Source of the DNA: Lunularia cruciata
Taxonomy: Eukaryota > Streptophyta > Marchantiopsida > Lunulariales > Lunulariaceae
Length of the DNA stretch: 64,000 nucleotides
Reading direction: 5' to 3'
Assembly (NCBI GenBank): GCA_948567375.1
Contig: OX419757.1
Location: 73,160,001 to 73,224,000, forward strand
Made by a program: the position numbers and the translations under genes. Positions 33,937-45,218 of this stretch are shown piece by piece. Each line of letters starts with the position of its first letter. Position 1 is the stretch's first letter. The notes beneath the pieces are model-generated. The model saw only the letters and a list, made by a program, of their open reading frames with translations. It was not told the origin of the DNA and searched no databases.

Positions 33937-34590
33937 GTGCGTATATACATTGCTACACAACATACATCCCTATCAACATCATACATTATAGAAGCAAAAC
34001 TCACACATAAGTCATACATAGACTCTAAAGTGCCACAATAATCAGATTGTTTACCACTCTCAACTCAACTCAGATCAGTACTTGACCTGTCACTCTATAA
34101 ACTGCCAACAATTGGGCACTAATTACAGTCAAGCCACACCGACTCTAGCTGAGAGAATCCAAGTGATGCTTGCCAGCCTCTGTCCACCATAGCCAAGAAC
34201 TCAAAGGCTCAACATCAGAAAAGTGAGCTCTTTGGAGCTGCACTTTGAAAGTATACCCCTGGACTTGAGCTAGGTCTAAAAATCTAACGGTCCCGCTGAT
34301 GGCACACTTGATGGTGTGAATAGTGCAAAGTGACGGTGGGCCCCACCATGAAGTTAGTACCCCAAACACAAAATCTGACCGTCGGAAAGTAGTCTCTGAG
34401 AAACTGCTGAAATAACTCTAACTACTATCACTAGAACTCCAATGTCCAAGCAATCTAGATGAAACACTACAAATGGCATGACAATTGTCGTGCATATATA
34501 CATTGCTACACAACATACATCACTGTCAACATCATACACTATAGAAGTACAACTCACACACAAGTCATACATAGACTCTAAAGTGCCACA
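33937..34590 (-). repeat. 3' LTR region of element D
   Basis: Read on the minus strand it starts TGTGGCACTTTAGAG at 34590, directly after a polypurine tract (CTAGGGGGGCAAT), so this is the U3 edge of an LTR. A stretch of about 95 bp at its start (34495-34590) recurs at 33943-34037 in the same orientation, also ending in the TGTGGCAC terminus. This is either a second LTR copy fused to the first or a duplication within it. The far boundary is uncertain. Confidence 0.6.
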
Positions 34591-34593
34591 ATT

Positions 34594-34606
34594 GCCCCCC
34601 TAGCTG
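34594..34606 (-). other. Polypurine tract of element D
   Basis: On the minus strand CCAGCTAGGGGGGC lies three bases before the TGTGGCAC LTR start. Confidence 0.6.
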
Positions 34607-34744
34607 GCGGTTAGGTCCCTCTAACTCTAGATAGCCATCTACTCCAAGTATATGGTATACCCTATGATGGGCAAAGATCAAGAGGCCGGGTGCTATGGAG
34701 CCCCATCGTTAGTCCCGTGTATGCAATCTATACCATGTGAAGAA

Positions 34745-35264
34745 TGAACTAGCTATAGATCAAGTACATCTAGGACATAACCACTATCCTTGAGGAACCA
34801 CTGTGAGGGGAGGAGTCATACATACCACATGCCATCCTCTCAAATAGCTATCACACACTAACATAGTAGTAGCTCCACCATAAGAGCCACATAACATACA
34901 CCTCAAGCTTGCACGTACAAGTGCCAAGCTTGGGTCCATAGTACCATCAATGTTTGGGAGGTGGCATGACGCACAATTGTGCATATGATCCTTCTAAATA
35001 ACACCATCACATCCTTCCAACACAAGGACTCCAGATGGAAAAACCTCACGCACTCTCAAGATAGTGTAGCCTGTTGAAACATCAAGCGTCATTGGTGCTG
35101 TCTGATGTAGATATACATGGTCTCCTAGATGAAATAGACGGATTGAGGGTCTTTAACCTCCTCCTCAAATGGAAGCATAGCGTAAGTATCTCTATGTTGA
35201 GCAATTGCCAAGTTCTCAAAGGCCATCGGCATCACTCTCCAAAAGATCTCTGCCTATTGAGAAC
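34745..35264 (-). pseudogene. Element D polyprotein tail with a PHD finger
   Basis: On the minus strand the tail of the gypsy polyprotein reads TLDVSTGYTILRVREVFPSG, then CDGVI, then HMHNCASCHLPN, then a PHD finger. The finger reads CMLC, LVCDSY (fourth ligand Cys changed to Tyr), GWHVVC, PPLTVVPQG, a TAG stop, and WLCPRC. Spacing fits the C4HC3 PHD pattern with the typical PPL..VP.G.W.CP.C end. PHD fingers read histone H3 tails, so this would be a chromatin-targeting module at the end of integrase, comparable with the chromodomain of chromoviruses; that role is inferred. One lost ligand and a stop make this copy inactive. Confidence 0.8.
35261..35264. other. 4-bp target duplication, left (GAAC)
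   Basis: GAAC, matched by GAAC at 35957-35960 on the other side of the solo LTR. Confidence 0.8.
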
Positions 35265-35956
35265 TGTAACACCCATATGTGCATGTGTGTGGTATTGTGA
35301 TATTTAACTTGGTATTACAAGTACTTAAGAGATATTATTAATATAGAGATAAAGGATGGTTCTATATTAGTCATGGTTAGCTAAAGTTAGTCATAGCTAA
35401 GATAGAGGGGACCTTACTTTAGAGGAAGTAGAAAAGATGAGCACCACTATTTTGGATTTTAGTGTGTTGACTTGGTATTATTCCTAGGTGTTTGGCTTTG
35501 AAGAAAGAGTTGAGAACTCTTGGGCCCGCAAGCCTCTTTGTTTTGGATTCTTCTTTAGTCCAAGGATAGCCCATGTGAAGGAATCCTTGACTTAGTGGTT
35601 GGGTCAAGATAAGACCACATGCTTAGGGGAATATGCCCATGTGAATGGATATTCCTTTCTACTTTTTGACTTTACTTGACTTTTAGTTTAGTAACTTGAG
35701 TTACTACGGTAATTAGTAACTTTGGTACGTAACTATTTCACAAGTATATAAACAAGGGGTGAGGAGGTACTCATCATCCTTTCATTTGCAACTAACTCTC
35801 TGTCATTGAGTTCTCTAGTGAGCAATGTCTTGAGTCTTGGAGTGTTAGCCTTGGAGGAGTATGATGGAGTTGGGGTTCCTTGCCTTCTTAGTCCATGGTG
35901 TGCTACCATAACAGCCATCAGAGGTTCATCCTGAGTGAGAGACAGGCCGGCTCACA
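35265..35956 (+). repeat. Solo LTR of family 1, plus orientation, inside element D
   Basis: 692 bp from TGTAACACCC to GGCTCACA, homologous to the LTRs of A, C and E, with a TATATAAA box near 35744. It is flanked by GAAC on both sides and splits element D between integrase and the PHD tail. No internal element sequence remains, so it arose by LTR-LTR recombination. Confidence 0.95.
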
Positions 35957-36700
35957 GAACATGCACTCATCCATACATTTGGGTCATCCAAGTCCAAAAC
36001 TATAGTAGCATCTTGATGAATGGCTGCAGGTAAATCTGGATCTCGTCCATAGAGTAGAAAGTACGGAGAGAAGGATGCTAAGGAGGCTTGCCAGCTGAAC
36101 CAATAGCCCATGGCCAACCAAGGTAATTGGAGATCCCTATCTCCCAAGTGGCCTCTTTGCAAACCATACTTTTGCAATCCTCTCTTCATTGTTTGAACCA
36201 CTTTCTTTGCTAAGCCATTTTCCTCAGGGTGATCTCGGGAGGTAGTATGGTGATCAATCAAAGCCTTGTCACAAAAGACATGAAACTCCCCAAAGAACTT
36301 TGTACCTTGATCAGTCAAAACCTCTACTGGTGTACCAAAATGACTTAAAACTTGATCCAAGAATGAGTAAGCTATCCCTTCACTAGACTTGTCAGGAAGT
36401 GCCACCAACTCAATCCACTTGGAGAAGTGCTCCACCATCACCAAAAAATACCAATGATGTTTCATAGTTAGTGGTAAAGGTCTAGCAAAGTCCAAACTCC
36501 AACGGTAACCCAATCCCAAGATAGGTAATGGGTGTAATTGTGGTGTAGGAGCATTGAATGATGCTCTAACTCAATCACAAACCACACATCTAGCAACAAA
36601 ATGTTGTACCTTGGTCTGCATATCGCAGCACCAATAATGACTCTAGAGTAAGCTACATGTATGCTTTACTCTAAAATGTCCTAGCTCCTCATGAGCATGA
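35957..36700 (-). pseudogene. Element D integrase
   Basis: The minus strand encodes the zinc-binding part near 36640-36570 (CDMQTKVQHF, ARCVVCD) and the catalytic core at 36519-35957: WSLDFARPLP with the first Asp, LTDQGTKFFGEF with the second, and GLAKKVVQTMKRGL where the catalytic Glu is Lys. LPWLAMGYWFSWQASLASFS and FLLYGRDPDLP follow. The sequence is distinct from families 1 and 2. The Glu to Lys change and a stop upstream mean it is inactive. Confidence 0.88.
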
Positions 36701-37424
36701 CGGACCAACTGTGGTCTCTGAGATGGAAGTGGTACTACTCGCACTCTACCATCCTCCCATACATGCAAAAGGTGTTTGCCCTCCAATCTGAACGGTCTGG
36801 CTTGCTAAAGAACATGGTTTCTCTCCTTGGCCCCAACTGTGCCACCCACAACACCAATGCAAAGATAGTCCATCACTAAGACATCATCATGAATGTCTCG
36901 CTGAACTATACCAATATCTTCACTCTCTGGATCTATGACCTCAATAACTCCTCATGTATGCACTGAGAAAGATACCACCAAAGCCTTTGAAAATATACAC
37001 AAAATGCCAATGCATGCCAACCTGGCACCATATCATCATTTGTCTCACCATGCCAACGTGCTCTGGTCTGATCCTGCTGGCCGGGACATGGGTTTCTACT
37101 CAACCCATCTGCATCATGGTTCACCACTCCAGGTCTGTGAACAACCATGAAATCATACTCTTGTAAAATCAGTGCCCATTGTGCAAGCTTCCTTGAAAGC
37201 TTGTCGGACTCCATCAACCACTTCACTGGCTGATGATCAGTGATGAGAGTGAAGGGGTTACCAAATAGGTAACATCAGAAATGTGCTACTACCCAAACTG
37301 CTGCCAAGCAATCTCCCTCATATGAACTTTACTCCAATAGACATATCCCCTCTATTAGATACTGCCAAGCAATGAGTGTGGTATCCAGAGGTGTCAAAGT
37401 TCTCTGGAGGCTCATCCTCACACT
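36701..37424 (-). pseudogene. Element D RNase H end; reverse transcriptase deleted
   Basis: Near 37330-37110 the minus strand reads YEGDCLAAVWVVAHF, then FTLITDHQPVKWLMESDKLS and WALILQEYDFMVVHRPG, typical of gypsy RNase H. The upstream 100 bp do not show RT motifs, and the next recognisable part is the protease/linker region. The polymerase core, about 0.7-1 kb, has been lost. Confidence 0.8.
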
Positions 37425-39798
37425 TTATCTCCTGGCCCGTTGCACCAACTGATATGCATGCTGTTGTAATGCCTCCTCTGAACTCCACAATGGAACATCC
37501 AAGGTAGATGGAACAATCTCACTTGCACTCCAAATTTGAGTGATCTCTTCTGGTACTAGAGTATCCTCTGCATGGGCATTCCCTTCCAACAAGTCACTAG
37601 GCCAAGTAACTGCACCACTGAAAGCTAAAACTGATGCTGCCATGGTCTCAGACTGTAGTGAGCCAAGAATACCACTACTAAAGCATACTGGTACGTGACA
37701 TACCTGTCCCTCACCAAACTGCCAACCCGGTCTATAAAGGCTGTCTCCTCACAATAGTCAATGCTGAAACCCATGGGGTATAACATTGCTCTCCCAACTA
37801 GCACATCATATGACTCAGCTATTGTCGCAATAGCCTGAGCTCTCACGATCGAGTTATCAAACGGATGAGCAGGCTGAACTTGGAAAACAAGCTCCCCACG
37901 TGTGATGTATTGGTCAAACCACCACTTAGAGATGTCTAGATCTGAAATGGACACCTCTCCATATCCATCTTCCGTAACTCCATACCGACAATTGCAGCCT
38001 TCCCCAACATAAGGGGTTGTGCACCAGAGTCTAACAAGACTCTTTGTGGTGTATAGACCTTCCCTAAAGGTACCACCTAACAAAAAATCCCCCTTTGGTT
38101 ATCCAATAGGACAACATCAGGTGTGAACCGTGCTCTCTCAAAGGCCAGTCTAGCTGGCAACTCCTCCAGTTTAGCTGCCACTGCTAGCCATAAACCATTG
38201 GTCGCTGAATGGGTCCCATGCTCCTCAACCAAGTCAGCTCTACTATCAACTACCTCTGCTCTAATAGTAGGAACCGCATCATCCCTACTCTCACACAGCG
38301 TGGCAGCCAACCAAAACACTAGAGCTGGGTCAACTCCCAATGTAAACATGTCATAGGCTGAAAACAAAGGGCACCGCATAATCAGCTGAGCCGCTCCTAA
38401 CATTGTGCTAGACTTAGTCTGTGTAGTAGTAGCTGACTTAGTCTGAGTAGTAGTCCATCATGCACTCCATCACCACCTACCACACCTACATTTGGGACAT
38501 CTAGGAACCATGGATGTTGTACGCAATGCAAATAGCATGAAAGACTGGGGAAGTCTAACCTATCTCCCAACCTCTCCTCTCTGTGGGTCCAACTCCACTG
38601 ATACTCCTCTAGGCTCTGGAGCACGCACTACACTCCTAGTCACTGCTGCAGATGCATCCACCTGTGCTGCTCCGCACATGAAGTCCAAAGCATCTCTATC
38701 ACCAACATATGAGGTGGAAGCCTCAACACCCAAATCTAATCTCCTCTGAGCAATAGCTATGCTAGCCAATCCCTACTCCAACTACTCAATCTGAGTAGCC
38801 ATAGCTGTATCAGAAGTAAGGGCATGTACTGCACTCCTACTAGGTGTAGATCCTCTACCACCATCTCTACCATGTTGTCCATGAACTGGAGTTCCTCTAC
38901 TACCTTCCATAGCAGCCCTACCACTCCGTAACTCCGGGTGTAGGTCAAAAAATTGGTCACTAGTGTGACCAAATCTGTGGCAATGCTCACACTGCCTCTG
39001 TGCTGGCTGTGATGCACCAGGTCCACTACCCTGAGTACACTCTCTCCGATGGTGAGGTCCATCACAAGTCCAACAAGCAACACCACTACTCACTGGCTGC
39101 TATTGACCCAAAAATGAAGGTAAGGGTCTAACTCCACTAGGCCCCCCACTCGCTCTATAGGATTTGGGCTGTCCACCCTGTCCTTGAAAACCAACTGGGC
39201 GTGGTGCACTATGCTGCACTCTAGAAAAAGTAACAATTATGGATGAGGCCTCCCTACCAGATCCAGATATCACCACCTTCTCCTCCACCATGTTGAGCTC
39301 AATACGCTCAGCCAAACCAAAGACCACTGCCAAAGTAGGCAAAGTAGCTTGTAACAACATAGCATCACAAACTCTATGTTGCAACTCCCTGTCCAATATC
39401 CCATACCAAAAGTGGACTGCTTGGGCCTCAGTAACTCCCTAAGTGAAACTGATCAGCCACCTCATGCGAGTGTATGCCTTGTGTAGGTTCTTTCCAGCCT
39501 TCCACTGGAACTCTTGCAAGCTCCTTAGCTTGTCAGTCTGTACTACCTCAAACACAAGAAGAACTCTACCATGGGGTTAAACCCCGGTACCACACCACCT
39601 CCTGCAGCGGTACCTCCACTCATAGTAGCACTATCTCCAGCTAGTGCACCTCCACTAGCTCCACCAACACTACTCAAGCTAGAGCTCATAGGTACTACCA
39701 ATCTACTCATGGCCACCAAGCTTGAAGTGATAGAGACATAGTTCGGAGACCAATACTGTCTCCAAAACTCAATCTCCTCCAAATGAGCTCTCTTGAAC
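37425..39798 (-). pseudogene. Element D gag and protease
   Basis: The minus strand, from 39798, starts with a Gly/Ser/Ala-rich gag stretch (EEIEFWRQYWSPNYVS). Gag middle (39396-39100) and two knuckles near 39070-38950 follow: CWTCDGPHHRREC, and CEHCHRFGHTSDQF with the last Cys lost. A linker comes next, then a retropepsin at about 38045 (LLDSGAQPLMLGK) followed by YDVLVGRAMLYPMG. The protease Asp-Ser-Gly-Ala motif is intact, but the frame is broken several times. Element C inserted in the gag start; the 5' remainder of D must lie beyond the right edge of the window. Confidence 0.85.
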
Positions 39799-40196
39799 TG
39801 TGAGCCGGCCTATCTCTTACTCAGGATGAACCTCTGATGGCTATTATGGTAGCGCACCATGGACTAAGAAGGCAAGGAACCCCAACTCCATCATACTCCT
39901 CCAAGGAGGAGAATCCAAAACAAAAAGGCTTGCAAGCCCAAGAGTTCTCAACTCTTTCCTCAAAGCCAAACACCTAAGAATAATACCAAGTCAACACACT
40001 AGAATCCAAAATAGTGGTGCTCATCTTTTCCACTTCCTCTAAAGTAAGGTCCCCTCTATCTTAACTATGGCTAACTTTAGCTAATCATGACTAATATAGA
40101 ACCATCCTTTATCTCTATATAAATAATATCTCTCAAGTACTTGTAATACCAAGCTAAATATCACAATATCACACACATGCACAAATGGGTGTTACA
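39799..40196 (-). repeat. 3' LTR of element C (family 1), internally deleted
   Basis: Ends TGTGAGCC and GTGTTACA on the plus strand match the family-1 LTR, but it is 398 bp instead of 679 bp. About 281 bp between CTCCTCCAAGG and GAATCCAAAACAAAAAGG are missing, including the TATA box. The outer flank is GAAC (39795-39798); its partner lies outside the window. Confidence 0.92.
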
Positions 40197-40244
40197 TTTA
40201 CTCTCGGACTAAGTTTTCACTTTTTCCTCAAAGTGAAGGTCTCT

Positions 40245-43200
40245 CTACCTTCTATAATACATCTTCAGCTTATCATGTTTAATCCTATTAAAGTGTCTTC
40301 CTCTCAACTCCTTGAGATCATAGGTTTAATTGCTACACACCTTCTCCACTATGAAAGGTCCAAAGTACTTAGGCAAAAACTTCTTTTGCACTCTCTTGAA
40401 TCGAATGGAATCAAACAAAATTACCCAATCACCTTCTTTGAAAAGCTCCACTTTCTTCTTGCCTTGCTTCTTGTCATAGCTCTCCTTTTGTTTCCTTTGG
40501 GCTTGCTCCACTTGAACCATAGCAACTGCTCTTGCCTCTTCCAACTACATGAGTTGTTCCTTCCTTGACTTCTCTGCATCACCTCCTTGTGCTTTCTTCA
40601 ATCTCCTATGAATGCTTTGGAAGGTAGGAAGATCAAAGTGAATAGGTAGGGTAGACTCAATACCATATACCAATTGAAATGGAGAATATCCGGTGGAAGT
40701 CTTCATGGTTGTCCTATACTCCCACAAAACTGCATGAATCCTCTTGTCCCAATGATGTTTAGCCCCCTCCATTTCTGCATCTTTGGCCAACACATGCAAA
40801 AGGTCTGATTGGTTCTCTCTACCAAGCCATTGGAATTTGGCCTATAGGATGTAGTAACTCTATGTGTGATAGAGAAATGTTGTAGCATGGCTATAGTAAT
40901 GCTTCCTGTAACCTCTCCTCCTCTATCAAAAACTAACTCCAAAGGGCATCCAAATCTAGTGATAATGTGTTCATAAAGAAATCTACCAACTTCATCTTCA
41001 TTCTTGTCTCTCAATGGTCTAGCCTCAACCCACTTGGTAAGGTAATTAGTAACTACTACAATATACTGATTTTTCCTTGGGGTTCTATTGAGAGGACCTA
41101 CAAAATCAATTCCCCACTTCTCAAAAGGTCCTAGCAATGAAATTGATCTAAGTGGTGGAGTGGAAGTAGACTTTCTAGCAAAAGCTTGACAAACATGACA
41201 ATTTTTGCAATAATCAAGACAATCCTTGAAAATTCCTCTCCATTGGTGACCTGCATCTAGAATCTTGAAAGCAGTCACCTTTCATGCAAAGTGTCCTCTA
41301 CACACTTAACCTTCATGAAACTCCTTTATAAGTAAGATAGACTCTTCCATACCCACTGCTCTTCAAAGTAGACCATATGCTCCTTGGTGAAAAAGAATAT
41401 CCTCCACCATTGTGTAAGGTCTAGATCTTGCTGCAAGGGCCTTCCTCTCCCTAGCATGCATCTCTTCTGGAAAGTTACCTCTTGTCACAAAATCCACAAT
41501 CTCCTTGTACTCCATTGGAACCTCTTGAGTGACTGAGATTGTCATGAGCTCCTCATTCAAGGGAATCATCCACTGGCTCATCTCCATCATGATCATAGGC
41601 TTTAGATAACAAATCAGCATTTGCATGTTTCTTTCCTGGCCTATCCTCAATGGTGTAGTCATACTCAGGCAAGAGTATCATCCACCTTGCTAGTTTCCCT
41701 TCAACATTAGGCTTGTTGAAGATGTACTTCAAAGCCTTGTGATCCGTGACAATGGTGGCTTTCTCTCCGATCAAGTAGTGTCTAAACTTCTTGAGACCAA
41801 AGATCACTGCCAACCCTTCTCTCTCCGTGACAGAGGAGTTCTTCTCTACTAGAACCATTTGCCTACTAGCATAAGCTATTGGATGATCATGTCCATCTTG
41901 GTCTAATTGACTAAGAGTGCATCCTATAGCTACATTAGAAGCATCAGTGTAGAGGATGAAAGGTTTAATCCAATCAGGTTTAGCAAGAATTGGAGCTACA
42001 ACAAGGGATTACTTGAGCTCCTCAAAAGCTTTGAGAGCCCCCTTGTCCTCCAAAATCACCATGTAATCTACACCCTTCTTCATATAGATGGTCAATGCAT
42101 AAGCCTTGTTGGAAACTGATAAGATGAACCTCCTATAGTATCCAACCATCCCCAAGAATTGGCTTAACTTTGTCAAGCTTGAAGGGAATGGAAGGTTTGA
42201 GATTTTCCTCACCTTCTGAGGATCAACTGCTATTCCATCCTTGGAGATGATGTGCCCCAAAATTAGACCTTCTTCACATCCAAAAATGCACTTCTCTGGG
42301 TTGAGTGATGCATTTGACTCATCCAAGCATTGCAAGACCTTGATTAAGTGCTCAAAGTGCTTCTCCTTGCTCCCATAGACACAAAATTCATCAATGAGGT
42401 CCCTCAAAAATTTCCCAATGGAAGGTTCAAATACCTTGTTCATGAACCGTTGGAATGTGGCTGGAGCATTGCAAAGCCCAAAAGGCATGACCTTGAAAGC
42501 ATAAGTTCCCCCAGGTGTGGTGAATGTGGTGAGTTGTTGATGCAATCTTGATTTGGTTATATCCACTTCAACCATCTCCAAAACTATGCCTCTCATGACC
42601 TGCAACCTCCTCCAAGATCTCATCAATGAATGGTAATGGATAGTAGTCTTTCTTGGTAGCAGCATTGAGTTTCTTGTAATTCATATATACCCGAAGCTTG
42701 CCATTCTTTTTCTTCACAATGCCAATTGGAGACACCCATTTTGAATTCTCTACCTCAAGGATAAATCCGGCCTCCTTGAGCTTATCAATCTTCTCCTTCA
42801 TAATGAAAGATATTGGTGGGCTAATGCGACATTTTTTTTAGCGGATTTGTCTTGCATGTGACTCCACCTCTATCTTGTGCTCCTCCAAGGTGACTTCCTT
42901 CAAATCCTTGTAACTAAAAGCAAACACATGGATGAACTTGCAAAAAATCTCCTCAAATCTCACCTTCTCCTCCTTGGTAACATTTGGACCACACTTGAGG
43001 GTAGCTATACTTCTCTCTACCTCCTCAAGTGTCAATGATGATTTATCTGGGTCCTTCAAAACCTCTGGCTTAGGTGCAAAATCCATAGCACACAAAGGAT
43101 GCACATCTGAATCAGATTCAGATTCATCCTCCTCCGTGGAAGTCTCCTCTTCCATGCTTGTGTCCACACCTAAAGCTCCTTCTTCAGAATCTGATTCTCA

Positions 43201-44426
43201 ATAATCAGAAGATGGTGTATCTGAATGTGAAGTGTTGGTGGTGTTAGTCATAGGAACTGTGACTCTATGGTTTGATGGCCCAATCCTCAAGTACCCTTTG
43301 TGCCATCGATCAGTTGTGCGTGCTGCTCTCAACCATGGCCTCCTAAGAAGTAAGTCATAGCTTGAATCTTTCAAGACTTGGAAAGTCATGAGATTTTGAA
43401 CTCCCATAACTGAAACTACTACTTTATCCAGCACCCCTGCTGGTCGAACTTGTTGCTTGTTTGCCATGCTCACCACAAATGTTGAAGGTCTTAAAGGTAT
43501 CATACTCAACGTCTTCATGAACCTTTTTGACATGGCATTCACTGTGGATCCTCCATCAACAAGTGCATCCTTGATGTTGTGACCATTCACTCTCACATCA
43601 ATTTTGGAGGCATATTCACAAGCCTCCCATGGTGCTGGCTTGGCATCCCCCAACCCATTGATATTGGAGCTTTTGCCTTCTTCTTCCTCTTGCTTCTTGT
43701 AGAACTCAAACCACCTCTATGCTTCTTTCTCAAGGTAGGGTTCAAAGCAATCAATTGGCCCATTGTGATGTTAGCCTTGTGACTACCAACATCCTCCAAC
43801 ACATTGTAGTTCCATTGTTGCTTTGAAATCAAGAAATCCTCCATCCCCAACTGCTTCCTTGGAGTCTTTGTTGTTGATGGTACTGAGGTGCGAGTGCTCT
43901 TAGTAGACATAGGAGTATCCTTGCTTGGAGTAAATCTTTAAGAAGAGTGAACATCCTCTGCAAAACGAGCTCTCTTCTTCTCTTGTGCCGAAAGCTCCAA
44001 ATTAAGACCCTTGGAGTTTGAGCACTCTCCCTTCTCATACTTGCTCTCAACCACATTTATGGATACTATCCCTTTACCTTTGTTTGGATTAGGAGCCACT
44101 TGGGTTTCACTACCTCCCTCTTTCCCTCTATTGGCTCCCTCATATCTCCTTCCTCCATGGTAAGTGGAATTTGGGCAATTCCTTTGGATATGGCCTCTTC
44201 CTCTACAACCAAAACAATTTCTATCATTGAAATTCTTGGTTGGTTGGCCTCCTCTATATGGATAGTTTCTATAACTCCTAGGCTTTCTCCCTACGTTTTG
44301 ATCCATCTCTCTCTTCTCCCATAGTTGCACCACATTGATCTTGAGATCCGCAAGTTGTTCTGTGATGGTTTGAAGTGAATCCTTTGGTGGAGTTGCAAGA
44401 ACTGGAACAACTACTACTTGTGGTGA
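40245..44426 (-). pseudogene. Element C (family 1) gag-pol, cut by element B
   Basis: The minus strand gives the family-1 polyprotein in pieces. It starts in gag at 44426 (PQVVVVPVLATPPKD), then the CCHC knuckle (CFGCRGRGHIQRNC), and protease region LVDGGSTVNAM with LLLRRPWLRAA. RT follows with LIDEFCVYG in place of FIDDFCVYG (second catalytic Asp changed to Glu), then RNase H (TDHKALKYIFNKPNVEGKLA) and integrase (WGIDFVGPL, FDRGGEVTG, NGLVERTNQ). Several frameshifts and stops are present. The gag N-terminus and 5' LTR lie beyond the window because element B inserted at 44426/44427. Confidence 0.92.
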
Positions 44427-45218
44427 TGTGACAACCCGGCAAATATCACTTTTGCGGTAATTGGGTAAGTAAAGTTTGTTCCCGCAGAGATATGAGTCAG
44501 AATTGGTCAAATACTAAGCAAAGTAACAATTTCAATTCTTCTTGGTTGCGTCTTTAATCTCTCAGGTAGAAACCACACCCAAAAGAGAGTAACAAGCACT
44601 GATTCGCAGTCTTGTCACAAATTCACACTTCTTAATCACAACTCCATCAAATCTTTCCAAACAATCTTGATTGTGAGATTCAAGCTCTCCCAAAAACGGC
44701 ACTTCATTGCAAAACAACTTCGTCTCAGAATTGTGTTCCACCCCTCCACTGAAGGCACAACTTCCTCAATCAAAATTGCTTCACATCAACTTTGCACTGC
44801 ACTCACAAATGCAGAATACTACCAACACTACAATTCCTCTCAGATCTGTCAAGGCATTGCTTCGATTGCACTTCACTCAGGATCAAACACATAGAATGAA
44901 GATCAAGGATGTGGAATCCAACATCCAACAAGCACTCTGACTTGCACTTTGAATTTCTCCAAACACTCACAAACATAGATACAAAGCTGATACTCGGAAT
45001 CAAACTCAAGCGACGAGCATTGCTTCACAACACTTTGCTTTATCTATTCTCAGAAATAATGAGCACTGAACAACATTTCTCTGCGAATGCCACTCTTAAA
45101 TAGTGAATAAATTGGCAATTCTAACAACTATACCGTTCTACAACAACTGTTCTAACCTACAGATCCGAAATGACAATGCACCTCTTCATATCTGTCTCTT
45201 CAAATCTCAAATTGGTTT

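Noticed and set aside
35261-39798. GAAC beside both the solo LTR and element C, with inverted LTRs, suggesting an inversion between them
   Set aside because: The solo LTR has GAAC on both of its own sides, so it has a normal target duplication, and element D reads continuously in one direction across it.
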